A stretch of DNA of 5,645 nt from Bryobacteraceae bacterium (GCA_029975915.1 JARKOC010000167.1:1-5645), one strand, 5' to 3'. Numbered from the stretch's first letter, positions 1 through 5,645 are shown. Translations and numbers: made by a program. The notes: a model not told the origin generated them from the letters alone.

Positions 1-1047
1 CTCCGCGGCGACGAGACGCAGCGGCACCTCGTCGTGACGCTCTTCGACGGCCTGGACGCTGGCGCGCACGCGGACCGCAAGCTTGGAGTCAAGGGCGGGA
101 TCCTGCGCAAGGCTGGCCTGGATCCGCGCGCTGTGGTTCGGCTGCTCCGGCTGATCCGCGCCGAGAAGCCTGCGTTGGTGGTTGCACATGGTGGGGAGGC
201 CTTGAAGTACGTGGTGCCGGCGGCGGCCGGAACGCGTACCGCGTACTACAAGATCGGCTTGTCCTCGGGGGAGATTGCCCGCCCGTTCCACCGTGGGCTC
301 TATCGGTGGCTCAGTCGGCGCGTCACTCACGTCGTCGGTGTCTCCGATGCCGTCACCGATCAGGTGGCCGAGTTGTTCGACATCCCGCGCGATCGCCTTT
401 CGACACTTCCCAACGGAAGAGACCATGGTGCCTTCCCTGCGGCTTCCTCCGCAGCTGTCCCGGCGGTGCCGTCGCGCGTGCTGTTCGTGGGCAACCTGGA
501 GGGCGGGAAGCGCCCAGACCTCTTCCTGGACGTCATTGCAGAGTTGCGTAGGCAAGGGATCGGGCATTCCGCCGCCATCGTGGGCGACGGCCCGCAACGC
601 TCGGCGCTTGATGAGCGGGCCAGCGCCTTGGGCGTTGAAGTGTTGGGAATCAGGGATGACGTGCCGCGCCTGCTGCGCGAGTCTGCGGTGCTGGTGATGA
701 CGAGCAGCCCTGACACCGAGGGCATGCCGGGAGTCCTCATCGAGGCGGGGATGAGTGGCATCCCGGTGGTGACCACCGCGGCGGCTGGTGCGCGCGATGT
801 GGTGGACGACGGAGTGACGGGCTTCGTCGTGGCATCGGAACGCGCCGAAGCGTTGGCGGCCCGCGTCGGAGAGTTGCTGCAAGATCCGGCACTACGATCC
901 CGCATGGGGCAGGCCGCTCGGGCCCGCTGCATCCAGTTGTTCAGTCTGGAGGCGCTCGCACAGCGGTGGCATGAGTTGGTTGCGGAGCTGACCGAGCCTG
1001 ACAACGAACCTCAGGTCTCGAGCAGGGTCGAGGTGGCTGTATCGTGA
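1..1047 (+). CDS. GT4-family glycosyltransferase, 5' end outside window
   Basis: Retaining GT-B glycosyltransferase of family GT4, expected to move a sugar from a nucleotide-sugar donor to a growing glycan at the cytoplasmic face of the membrane. The frame is open from base 1, and residues before the internal GTG at 34 (ending RHLVVTLFDG) read like the first beta strand of the acceptor domain, so the gene starts upstream. 348 residues are visible and perhaps 15-40 are missing, given a usual length near 370-390. The N-terminal Rossmann half runs to about residue 150. The C-terminal half starts at VLFVGNLEGGKRPDLFL (near 160) and carries the GT4 EX7E motif in EGMPGVLIE, with glutamates at visible residues 240 and 248, followed by the GxPVV strand. 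The stop overlaps the ABC start by 4 bases (GTGA), implying translational coupling. Sugar and acceptor cannot be read from the sequence. Family assignment is firm, specificity unknown. Confidence 0.93.
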   Translation, partial: LRGDETQRHLVVTLFDGLDAGAHADRKLGVKGGILRKAGLDPRAVVRLLRLIRAEKPALVVAHGGEALKYVVPAAAGTRTAYYKIGLSSGEIARPFHRGLYRWLSRRVTHVVGVSDAVTDQVAELFDIPRDRLSTLPNGRDHGAFPAASSAAVPAVPSRVLFVGNLEGGKRPDLFLDVIAELRRQGIGHSAAIVGDGPQRSALDERASALGVEVLGIRDDVPRLLRESAVLVMTSSPDTEGMPGVLIEAGMSGIPVVTTAAAGARDVVDDGVTGFVVASERAEALAARVGELLQDPALRSRMGQAARARCIQLFSLEALAQRWHELVAELTEPDNEPQVSSRVEVAVS

Positions 1048-2798
1048 GCATCCTCAAAGCGAAGTCCGCCAAGGGGCGCTCACCGCTCCGGGCTCTGGTC
1101 GCACCGCACCGAGGCCGAGTGGCGGTGCTGGCCGTGTCGTCGTTGATCACGGCGCTGCTTGAAGCGTTGTTCATTGTCGTACTGACGGGCATTGGGATGG
1201 CGCTGGTCAGCGGTACGACGGACGTGGGCCCGGCCTTCGGGCGTTACCTGTCGTTGTGGGCGGCGATCGGCGCCGCAGCCCTCGCCTTGGCGTTCCGCGT
1301 TGCCCTGAGCTTCTGGAATGTCCGCCTGTCCGCGGATCTGGTCGCTGCGGTGACCACGGAGCAGCGACTGCGTTTGGCGAGAGCCTATTTGAACACCAGT
1401 TGGGGCATCCAGCACTCGGAGCCCGCCGGGCGGCTGCAGGAGCTGCTGACGTCCTTCGTGACCAGGATCACCAATGCGGTGACCGCCTTGACCAGCGCCA
1501 TCACGGCAGGCTTGAGTCTGGCTGCCTTCATGGCCACGGGCGTCGCGGTCGATCCGTTGTCGACTCTGGCGATCCTCGTGGTGCTCGGTGCGGTGGGAGG
1601 CATTCTCACACCGCTGCGTCGAGCCATCCGACGACGTGGCAAACGAAACGCCCAGGCCGGGCTGAGCTTCTCCAACAGCGTCTCAGAGCTGGGCTCCCTT
1701 GGCTTGGAGATGCAAACCTTCGGAGCCAAGGACAGCTTCGCCGACCGCTTGGAGCAGTTGAGTCAGCGCTTCACCACCACGCAGTACCGCACCCAGCTCT
1801 TGCAGGGCGTGCTTCCCCACGTGTATCTGTCGTTGGCGTACGCCGCAGTACTGGTTGGCGTCGCCGCTCTGACGCTGAGCGGGATCAGCGACTTGGGCGC
1901 GATTGGTGCCGTGATTCTACTGATGCTCCGCTCACTGAGCTATGGGCAGCAACTCTCCACATACTCGGCCGCGATCGCCAGCTACCTGCCGTTCCTTGAG
2001 ACGGTGGACGAGACGGTGAATCGCTACACTGGCGCCCCGGCAGCGGATGGCAGCGCCCAGCCCGATGGCGTCACCCCAATCGTGGCCACCGACGTTGAAT
2101 ACAGGTACACGCCGGAGCAGACCACCCTCAGCAACGTCAACTTCACGCTGGAAGCGGGTGAGGCGCTCGGCGTGATCGGCCCTTCCGGCGCCGGTAAGTC
2201 CACCCTTGCGCAGCTACTTTTGGGCCTGCGTTCACCCACGGGGGGAACCCTCCGGGTGGCCGGTGTTCCCTTGGATGAGGTTGACCGGACGTGGTGGAGC
2301 CAGCGGGTCTCATTCGTGGCGCAGGATGCCAAGCTGATCACGGGAACCGTGGCCGAGAACATCCGGTTCTTCCGTGAGGGCATCAGCGCTCAAGACATGC
2401 GTCGGGCTGCGCAGCAGGCCAACATTCTCTCCGACATCGAGGAGCTCCCGGGCGGGTTCGACACGCACCTGGGTGAGCGAGGGGGCAGCCTGTCAGGCGG
2501 GCAACGTCAGCGGCTCTCGATCGCCCGAGCCCTGGCAAACGGCCCGCAGCTCCTGGTTCTCGACGAACCCACCTCGGCCCTCGACGGCTTGAGCGAGGCC
2601 CTCATCCGCGAGACGCTCGCAGGCCTGCACGGTCACCTCACCGTCGTGATCATCGCGCATCGCATGTCCACCCTCGACAACTGCGACCGAATCATGGTGA
2701 TTGAGCACGGTGAGATCACCGCTCTGGGCACGCCGGTCGTGCTCAGAGCTGACAGCGGCTTCTACCGATCAGCCCTGGCTGTGGCCGGGATCTCTTGA
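1044..2798 (+). CDS. ABC exporter half-transporter (TMD-NBD), probable glycan-lipid flippase
   Basis: Half-transporter of the type IV ABC exporter class (MsbA/PglK/McjD-like), 584 residues, likely working as a homodimer in the plasma membrane. The membrane domain has six probable segments, roughly residues 26-55, 68-91, 145-168, 170-192, 258-283 and 286-305. The ATPase domain is complete: Walker A GPSGAGKST (379-387, Lys385), Q-loop Gln427, signature LSGGQ (483-487), Walker B LLVLDEP with catalytic Glu508, D-loop SALD (511-514) and switch His539. Nothing looks degenerate. The GTG start at 1044 overlaps the previous stop, and GAGGTGG at 1030-1036 lies 7 bases upstream as a Shine-Dalgarno site. 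Placement between two GT4 genes suggests export or flipping of a lipid-linked saccharide, as known for PglK. That substrate is inferred from neighbours only; drug, peptide or lipid export cannot be excluded. Confidence 0.95.
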   Translation: MSILKAKSAKGRSPLRALVAPHRGRVAVLAVSSLITALLEALFIVVLTGIGMALVSGTTDVGPAFGRYLSLWAAIGAAALALAFRVALSFWNVRLSADLVAAVTTEQRLRLARAYLNTSWGIQHSEPAGRLQELLTSFVTRITNAVTALTSAITAGLSLAAFMATGVAVDPLSTLAILVVLGAVGGILTPLRRAIRRRGKRNAQAGLSFSNSVSELGSLGLEMQTFGAKDSFADRLEQLSQRFTTTQYRTQLLQGVLPHVYLSLAYAAVLVGVAALTLSGISDLGAIGAVILLMLRSLSYGQQLSTYSAAIASYLPFLETVDETVNRYTGAPAADGSAQPDGVTPIVATDVEYRYTPEQTTLSNVNFTLEAGEALGVIGPSGAGKSTLAQLLLGLRSPTGGTLRVAGVPLDEVDRTWWSQRVSFVAQDAKLITGTVAENIRFFREGISAQDMRRAAQQANILSDIEELPGGFDTHLGERGGSLSGGQRQRLSIARALANGPQLLVLDEPTSALDGLSEALIRETLAGLHGHLTVVIIAHRMSTLDNCDRIMVIEHGEITALGTPVVLRADSGFYRSALAVAGIS

Positions 2799-2803
2799 GA
2801 GGA
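2797..2803 (+). promoter_or_regulatory. Ribosome binding site deciding the start of the second GT4 gene
   Basis: GAGAGGA lies 9 bases before GTG at 2813 and overlaps the TGA stop of the ABC gene (2796-2798). This favours GTG 2813 over the in-frame TTG at 2795, which has only weak GGGA upstream and would add six residues (start, R, G, R, R, S) before the typical GT-B opening strand RLLYVIDSL. Confidence 0.6.
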
Positions 2804-2812
2804 CGACGTTCA

Positions 2813-4000
2813 GTGAGGTTGCTGTATGTGATCGACTCTCTCGCGCCCGGCGGCGCCGAGACGTCTCTTGCGGAAATGGCGCCGGGGCTGGTCGCGCACG
2901 GTATTGAGTTGCATGTCCTTCCACTGGGTCCGCGGCTGGACCTGGCCCCGAGGTTGCAGTCCGCGGGAGCAGTTGTCCACCGTCGGGTGGCCCGACCTGG
3001 TCGCTTGAACAGCGTGCGGGAGGTGACGCGCGTCGCGCGCTCCATAAGCCCGGACCTGATCCACACCACCCTCTATGAGGCAGATCTCGCGGGCCGTGTC
3101 GGCGCCCAGGCATTGCGGATTCCCTCCAGCACGAGCCTCGTCGGCGACACCTACGCCAAGCTGACCGCATCACGAACGCATGCGGAAAAGCTCCGCCTGG
3201 CGCTCGTTGCGGACAGAGTAACAGCGGCGACCGCCAACCAGTTCCACGCCGTATCAGTTGGACTGGCGCAGTCGGCCATCAAGCATCTACGCATCCCTGC
3301 CGACAAGATCACAGTGATCTCCAGAGGCCGCAGCGCTGAGCGGCTTCCCTTCCAGCCCGATGGTGTTCGAGAGGCTGTCCGACGCTCGCTCAACCTCAAC
3401 CGGGACGCGAAGATACTACTAGCGGTCGGGCGTCTTGAGCCTGTCAAGGGGCTCGGAGATCTGATCGACGCCCTGCCGGTGGTGGTGGACAGTGAGCCTT
3501 CAACGGTGCTCTTGGTGGCAGGCAAGGACGGCAAGGAATCTGGACGACTCCGTCAGGCCGCAACCGCCAGCGGATTGGACATCAGGTTCTTGGGACACCG
3601 ACGAGACATCCCCGACCTCCTAGCTGCAGCCGACCTTCTCTGCTTCCCGTCCCACTCGGAGGGCAGCCCCGGGACGCTGATCGAAGCCATGGCTGTTGGG
3701 TGCCCGATCGTCGCCTCGGACATCCCTGCAAACGTCGAGGTGCTCGGTGCGCCCGGCCTGACCGCGATGCTCACCCCTGTGCGGCAGCCTGCTGCGTTGG
3801 CAAGCACCATCGTGGAGGCACTGCACGATCCCGCTGGCACGGTCTCCAAAGCCGTCGCCGCACATGAACGGTTCGAGACCGAATTTCGGATCGAGAATGT
3901 GTCAACTCGAATGGGCAACTTCTTCATGTACGCTGCTGCACCGAAAGAGGAGGGCCTGGTAAGACCGACGAATCCAAGCGCGCTGTCGAGTACTCGCTGA
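2813..4000 (+). CDS. GT4-family glycosyltransferase
   Basis: Complete GT-B glycosyltransferase of about 395 residues, a normal length for GT4. The protein opens with MRLLYVIDSLAPGGAE; the GGAE turn at 13-16 is the usual N-terminal glycine-rich loop of GT4 enzymes. The C-terminal donor domain starts near residue 200 with LLAVGRLEPVKG (Arg207 and Lys212 are the expected donor-phosphate contacts of the family), followed by the FLGHRRDIPDLLAAAD stretch and the EX7E motif in EGSPGTLIE (Glu283, Glu291). It is cytoplasmic or membrane-associated, with no signal peptide. It follows the ABC gene by 14 bases, so it should be co-transcribed and probably translationally coupled. A longer form from TTG at 2795 is possible. 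The last 20 residues are a low-complexity Ser/Pro/Lys-containing tail beyond the conserved fold. Family sure, substrate not determinable. Confidence 0.94.
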   Translation: MRLLYVIDSLAPGGAETSLAEMAPGLVAHGIELHVLPLGPRLDLAPRLQSAGAVVHRRVARPGRLNSVREVTRVARSISPDLIHTTLYEADLAGRVGAQALRIPSSTSLVGDTYAKLTASRTHAEKLRLALVADRVTAATANQFHAVSVGLAQSAIKHLRIPADKITVISRGRSAERLPFQPDGVREAVRRSLNLNRDAKILLAVGRLEPVKGLGDLIDALPVVVDSEPSTVLLVAGKDGKESGRLRQAATASGLDIRFLGHRRDIPDLLAAADLLCFPSHSEGSPGTLIEAMAVGCPIVASDIPANVEVLGAPGLTAMLTPVRQPAALASTIVEALHDPAGTVSKAVAAHERFETEFRIENVSTRMGNFFMYAAAPKEEGLVRPTNPSALSSTR

Positions 4001-4029
4001 GCCTAGCATGGTGATCCCGAGTTCTGGTT

Positions 4030-4051
4030 GAGCCGCTCAGTTTGCGGGCTC
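4030..4051 (+). terminator. Possible terminator hairpin of the plus-strand operon
   Basis: GAGCCGC (4030-4036), loop TCAGTTT, then GCGGGCTC (4044-4051) form a 7-bp GC-rich stem with one bulged G. It begins 30 bases after the stop of the last operon gene. There is no run of T after it (CGTTCTGGG follows), so it would be an atypical terminator of the kind often seen in high-GC actinobacteria. Confidence 0.4.
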
Positions 4052-4092
4052 CGTTCTGGGCTATCGAGAAACATCCCCAGTGGGCAATTACG

Positions 4093-4136
4093 AGTTAACC
4101 GGCTAGTCCTTCTTCGTAGAGGTAGCCGGGTTAACT
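4093..4136. terminator. Inverted repeat between convergent genes, possible two-way terminator
   Basis: AGTTAACCGGCTA (4093-4105) is matched by TAGCCGGGTTAACT (4123-4136) with a single bulged G, a 13-bp stem around a 17-base loop. Inside the loop CCT (4108-4110) can also pair with AGG (4120-4122). The minus-strand GT2 stop codon (4105-4103) is the inner end of the left arm. No T-run follows in either direction. Length and position between converging genes make termination from either side plausible, but this is inferred from structure alone. Confidence 0.45.
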
Positions 4137-5035
4137 GGGCGCCCGAGGTTCCCACGGAGTCCGTCCCAAGCGCCCTTCAAGGGGAGAAGAATCTCAGGCA
4201 AAGGCCTGCGGTTCTTGGCTAGATGCCACGTTCCACCGAGTGCTCCACGGGCCGCGGCTCTGATAGTCGCATACCGGCTAGTTCCGTACATCTTCGCTAT
4301 GTAGGTGGCGTTTCGAGTGCTGTAGAAACGGCGCCACGCCGTCGTCTTTGGATGTGTCTTCTTCTTCGCATCGCCCAAATTGCCAGCGGCCCGACGGTTC
4401 GTGAGCCATACCTCGCCATGCGCGTACAAAGACCAGCCGTGTTTGCGTGCGCGCAAGCCGTACTCTGCCTCCTCGAATCCGAAGAACAAGTCCTCTCGGT
4501 AGGGCCCCAAGGCTCTCAGTGCCTTACATCGATGCAACTGTGAGCCGCCTAGATAGTCGACTGGAACTGCACCGTGAAGTTGGGCGTCAACAACTCGTAC
4601 GAATGAACCCAACTCATAATTGAACCGAGCCCCATTCCAACCCACAGCGGCCGCGCGGTGATCGAAACTCAGGGCCTCTTGGCCGAATGAAAGTAGCGTC
4701 GCGAAGGCAACGGCGCTGCTCGGTGGACCATCGTCTCCCAGTGTCAAGAGCCAGTCGTTCGGACCGGCTTGTTTCAAGATACTCCGCATGCCCAGTGCGA
4801 AACCGCCTGCGGGGCCCAAGTTGTCGCCAGCGTCCAAGTACTCGGCACCGCTGAGTTCCACGATTTCTCGAGTGGCCTGGCTGGAGCCGTTGTCGACGAC
4901 AACCACTTGGGCCGGTGGAAGAGTCTGCTCACTTACCAAACGCAACGTGGTGGATAGCTGCGCATCGCGCCGGTAGGTGCAGATCACGACATGCAGCGCA
5001 TCGCCGTTGATCCTGGAGCGGTCCATATTGATCAT
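4103..5035 (-). CDS. GT2-family glycosyltransferase
   Basis: Inverting GT-A glycosyltransferase of family GT2, 310 residues, a normal size for single-domain rhamnosyl- or galactofuranosyl-transferase-like members. The opening strand HVVICTYRR (15-23) is followed by VVVVDNGSS (44-52), whose Asp48 should bind the nucleotide, and by DNLGPAGGFALGM (71-83), a hallmark of this subgroup. The metal-binding region reads LGDDGPP (99-105), so one position of the usual acidic triad is glycine. The catalytic-base region is FFGFEEAEYGLRARKHGW (184-201), with E188, E189 and E191. No membrane segment is evident. It points towards the plus-strand operon and is probably transcribed separately. ATG at 5035 is chosen because it lies 6 bases after the stop of a possible small upstream ORF; an in-frame ATG at 5026 sits at a better distance (9 bases) from the purine-rich GAGAGAAG and may be the true start. 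The linked sugar is unknown. Confidence 0.92.
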   Translation of the reverse strand: MINMDRSRINGDALHVVICTYRRDAQLSTTLRLVSEQTLPPAQVVVVDNGSSQATREIVELSGAEYLDAGDNLGPAGGFALGMRSILKQAGPNDWLLTLGDDGPPSSAVAFATLLSFGQEALSFDHRAAAVGWNGARFNYELGSFVRVVDAQLHGAVPVDYLGGSQLHRCKALRALGPYREDLFFGFEEAEYGLRARKHGWSLYAHGEVWLTNRRAAGNLGDAKKKTHPKTTAWRRFYSTRNATYIAKMYGTSRYATIRAAARGALGGTWHLAKNRRPLPEILLPLKGAWDGLRGNLGRPVNPATSTKKD

Positions 5036-5043
5036 CTTCTCTC
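5036..5043 (-). promoter_or_regulatory. Purine-rich ribosome binding site of the GT2 gene
   Basis: On the minus strand GAGAGAAG directly precedes ATG 5035 and lies 9 bases before ATG 5026. The spacing favours the second ATG, which would remove three residues. The site overlaps the TGA (5044-5042) of the upstream small ORF, an arrangement that would allow translational coupling. Confidence 0.4.
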
Positions 5044-5173
5044 ACGTGAAAGGGCTCACTGACTGAATAGACTGTTCGAGTTCATGGGTGCCAGCAGTGG
5101 CCGTTGCCCCATGCGTCCCACAGGGTTCTGACGTGGGGCCCCGCCATCGGACGCCAATTGTCAGGAGCCTCAT
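5042..5173 (-). CDS. Possible 43-residue small protein or leader ORF before the GT2 gene
   Basis: ATG at 5173 reads 43 codons to TGA at 5044-5042, 6 bases before the GT2 ATG at 5035. AAGGAG (5184-5179) sits 5 bases before the ATG and is the strongest Shine-Dalgarno match in this part of the window. The product begins MRLLTIGVRW, resembling the first strand of a GT-B glycosyltransferase (compare MRLLYVID of the GT4 gene in this window), then turns into a Gly/Thr/Ser/Pro-rich sequence without recognisable fold, signal or membrane segment. Three readings fit: a translated leader coupled to GT2, a genuine small protein, or the leftover start of a deleted or frameshifted glycosyltransferase. Codon third positions are only moderately GC-rich, so coding is not proven. 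Confidence 0.3.
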   Translation of the reverse strand: MRLLTIGVRWRGPTSEPCGTHGATATAGTHELEQSIQSVSPFT

Positions 5174-5280
5174 GGGCACTCCTTAAAGAACTGCGCCACC
5201 CCACTAGAACCACCGCTGAGCTGTCGCCACTAAGCAGGAGTCCTGGCTCCCAAACGATTGCTGAATGACGTTGGGAGTTC
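5174..5280 (-). promoter_or_regulatory. Candidate structured leader upstream of small ORF and GT2
   Basis: No gene is visible here. Reading the minus strand, CTCCCAA (5277-5271) can pair with TTGGGAG (5253-5247), a perfect 7-bp stem with a 17-base loop. The GGAG of the second element can instead pair with CTCC in the following AGGACTCCTG (5244-5235), and ACTCCT of that third element is the exact complement of the AGGAGT containing the small ORF's Shine-Dalgarno site (5183-5178). This four-segment layout is what a translational attenuator would look like. The stems are short (4-7 bp) and could be chance. No known riboswitch class is recognised. Confidence 0.25.
5179..5184 (-). promoter_or_regulatory. 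Strong Shine-Dalgarno site of the small ORF
   Basis: AAGGAG on the minus strand, 5 bases before ATG 5173. Its core AGGAG(T) is complementary to ACTCCT upstream (minus strand of 5236-5241) and to CTCCT inside codons 3-4 of the ORF (minus strand of 5163-5167), so it could be masked by either. Confidence 0.45.
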
Positions 5281-5358
5281 CCCGACGCAGTCTCATTCTT
5301 AAAGAGAGGGGATGGTGCACACGCCGTGTCCATTGCGCCCGCAATGCTCCCGGGAAGT
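5281..5358. other. Intergenic stretch without a recognised gene
   Basis: Together with the candidate leader and small ORF this makes 323 bases between GT2 and the next gene. Apart from the terminator-like palindromes I see no RNA gene, insertion sequence end or convincing promoter. Reading frames crossing it give compositions without family resemblance. Confidence 0.5.
5319..5346 (-). terminator. Possible terminator after the upstream partial gene
   Basis: Twelve bases after the minus-strand stop at 5361-5359 lies CATTGC-GGGC-GCAATG (5346-5331), a perfect 6-bp stem with a 4-base loop. It is followed by the smaller palindrome ACACGGCGTGT (5329-5319) and then a pyrimidine stretch ending CTCTCTTT (to about 5300). 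Position and tandem palindromes fit a terminator separating this gene from GT2, but there is no true T-run adjacent to the stem. Confidence 0.35.
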
Positions 5359-5645
5359 TCACTGGGCCCTCTGCACCAGAGTACCGTACAATTCGCCCCA
5401 CTTGGGGGCCAATGTAGTCCACGAGCGTGCCCTTATGGACGATGGTCTCACCGAATCGGGTGAACGGTGTCCACGGAAGTGGACTGCATACCGAGCCAGA
5501 AGGCCAGACAATTCTGCAGGGACGTCGAATTCTGTCATTCGGACGTCAGCTTCATCCAGTTCCGGGTAGTTGAGCCATGACCCACTAAACACGTCTGTCC
5601 CGGCGTACAGAAACTCTTGGAGCGCGGCTGACAGAGCGTCAGTCT
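5359..5645 (-). CDS. C-terminal part of a probable glycosyltransferase, 5' end outside window
   Basis: An open minus-strand frame enters from the right edge (first full codon at 5643) and ends with TGA at 5361-5359, giving about 95 residues. An internal GTG at 5592 gives a 77-residue reading but nothing suggests translation starts there. The final residues, ARSWTTLAPKWGELYGTLVQ, have the shape of the last helix of many GT-B glycosyltransferases (basic residue, F/S-W, then W..LY..L), and the preceding DVFSGSWLNYPELDEADVRM could be the end of the donor domain. No catalytic motif is within the visible part, so family and substrate remain open. The competing plus-strand frame at 5312-5569 shows no family pattern. 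Same orientation as GT2, separated by the candidate terminator and leader, consistent with a minus-strand glycan gene set. Confidence 0.55.
   Translation of the reverse strand, partial: TDALSAALQEFLYAGTDVFSGSWLNYPELDEADVRMTEFDVPAELSGLLARYAVHFRGHRSPDSVRPSSIRARSWTTLAPKWGELYGTLVQRAQ

Noticed and set aside
360..1004. Long minus-strand frame of 214 codons opposite the first GT4 gene.
   Set aside because: Typical antisense shadow in high-GC DNA, Ser/Arg/Thr-rich, while the plus strand carries clear GT4 motifs.
4223..4543. Plus-strand 106-codon frame opposite the GT2 gene.
   Set aside because: Shadow of GT2 in another frame; the GT2 motifs on the minus strand are unmistakable.
5042..5049. Palindrome TCACGTGA next to the GT2 ribosome site.
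   Set aside because: Eight bases only, overlapping the small ORF stop; such palindromes are common and no second site is nearby.
5083..5113. CATGGG (5083-5088) and CCCATG (5108-5113) as an operator-like inverted pair, with a further CATGGG at 5171.
   Set aside because: Six-base arms separated by 19 bases inside the possible small ORF; no flanking symmetry to support a protein binding site.
5295..5301. TAAGAAT on the minus strand as a possible -10 box for the leader/GT2 transcript.
   Set aside because: Only 4 of 6 consensus positions match in the best register, and no -35-like sequence lies about 17 bases upstream (CGTGTG there), so no promoter is called.
5082..5333. Minus-strand 83-codon frame across the intergenic region.
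   Set aside because: No good ribosome site or recognisable pattern; it overlaps the better-supported small ORF and the candidate terminator.
5469..5484. Perfect hairpin GTCCAC-GGAA-GTGGAC with a GNRA-like loop on the plus strand.
   Set aside because: It lies inside the partial minus-strand gene, has only a 6-bp stem, and nothing around it suggests an RNA gene; chance is likely.
5312..5569. Plus-strand 85-codon frame starting ATG after GAGAGGGG.
   Set aside because: The purine run touches the ATG with no usable spacing, the product shows no family resemblance, and it is antisense to the more protein-like minus-strand frame.

Overview
The window is a piece of a cell-surface polysaccharide or glycoconjugate locus from a high-GC Gram-positive bacterium, most likely an actinomycete (Propionibacteriales- or Micrococcales-like). 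This assignment is an inference. It rests on the GC content (about 60-70 % in most 60-base lines I counted by hand), frequent GTG starts, purine-rich Shine-Dalgarno sites, tightly overlapping genes, and protein styles typical of actinobacterial GT4 and GT2 glycosyltransferases. No taxonomic marker gene is present.

Left part (1-4000, plus strand). Three genes form a compact operon: the 3' portion of a GT4 glycosyltransferase whose start lies outside the window, a complete 584-residue ABC exporter half-transporter (membrane domain fused to ATPase) joined to it by a 4-base GTGA overlap, and a second complete GT4 glycosyltransferase of about 395 residues that begins right after the ABC stop. The simplest reading is that the two GT4 enzymes add sugars to a lipid-linked or surface glycan and the ABC protein moves the lipid-linked product across the membrane, as PglK- or MsbA-type exporters do.

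Middle (4001-4102). A short gap between convergent genes holds one GC-rich hairpin just after the operon. A second, longer inverted repeat contains the stop codon of the opposite-strand gene. Both are terminator candidates without a U-tract.

Right part (4103-5645, minus strand). A complete GT2 glycosyltransferase faces the operon. Upstream of it is about 320 bases with no recognisable long gene. That stretch contains a possible 43-codon ORF with a strong Shine-Dalgarno site ending 6 bases before the GT2 start, several short inverted repeats whose pairings could compete with each other and with that Shine-Dalgarno site, and a hairpin pair just after the next upstream gene. The window ends inside that gene, of which only the C-terminal 95 or so residues are visible; they resemble the tail of a glycosyltransferase.

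Overall this looks like an ordinary glycan biosynthesis region. I found no convincing undescribed system. The most open question is the leader and small ORF in front of the GT2 gene.
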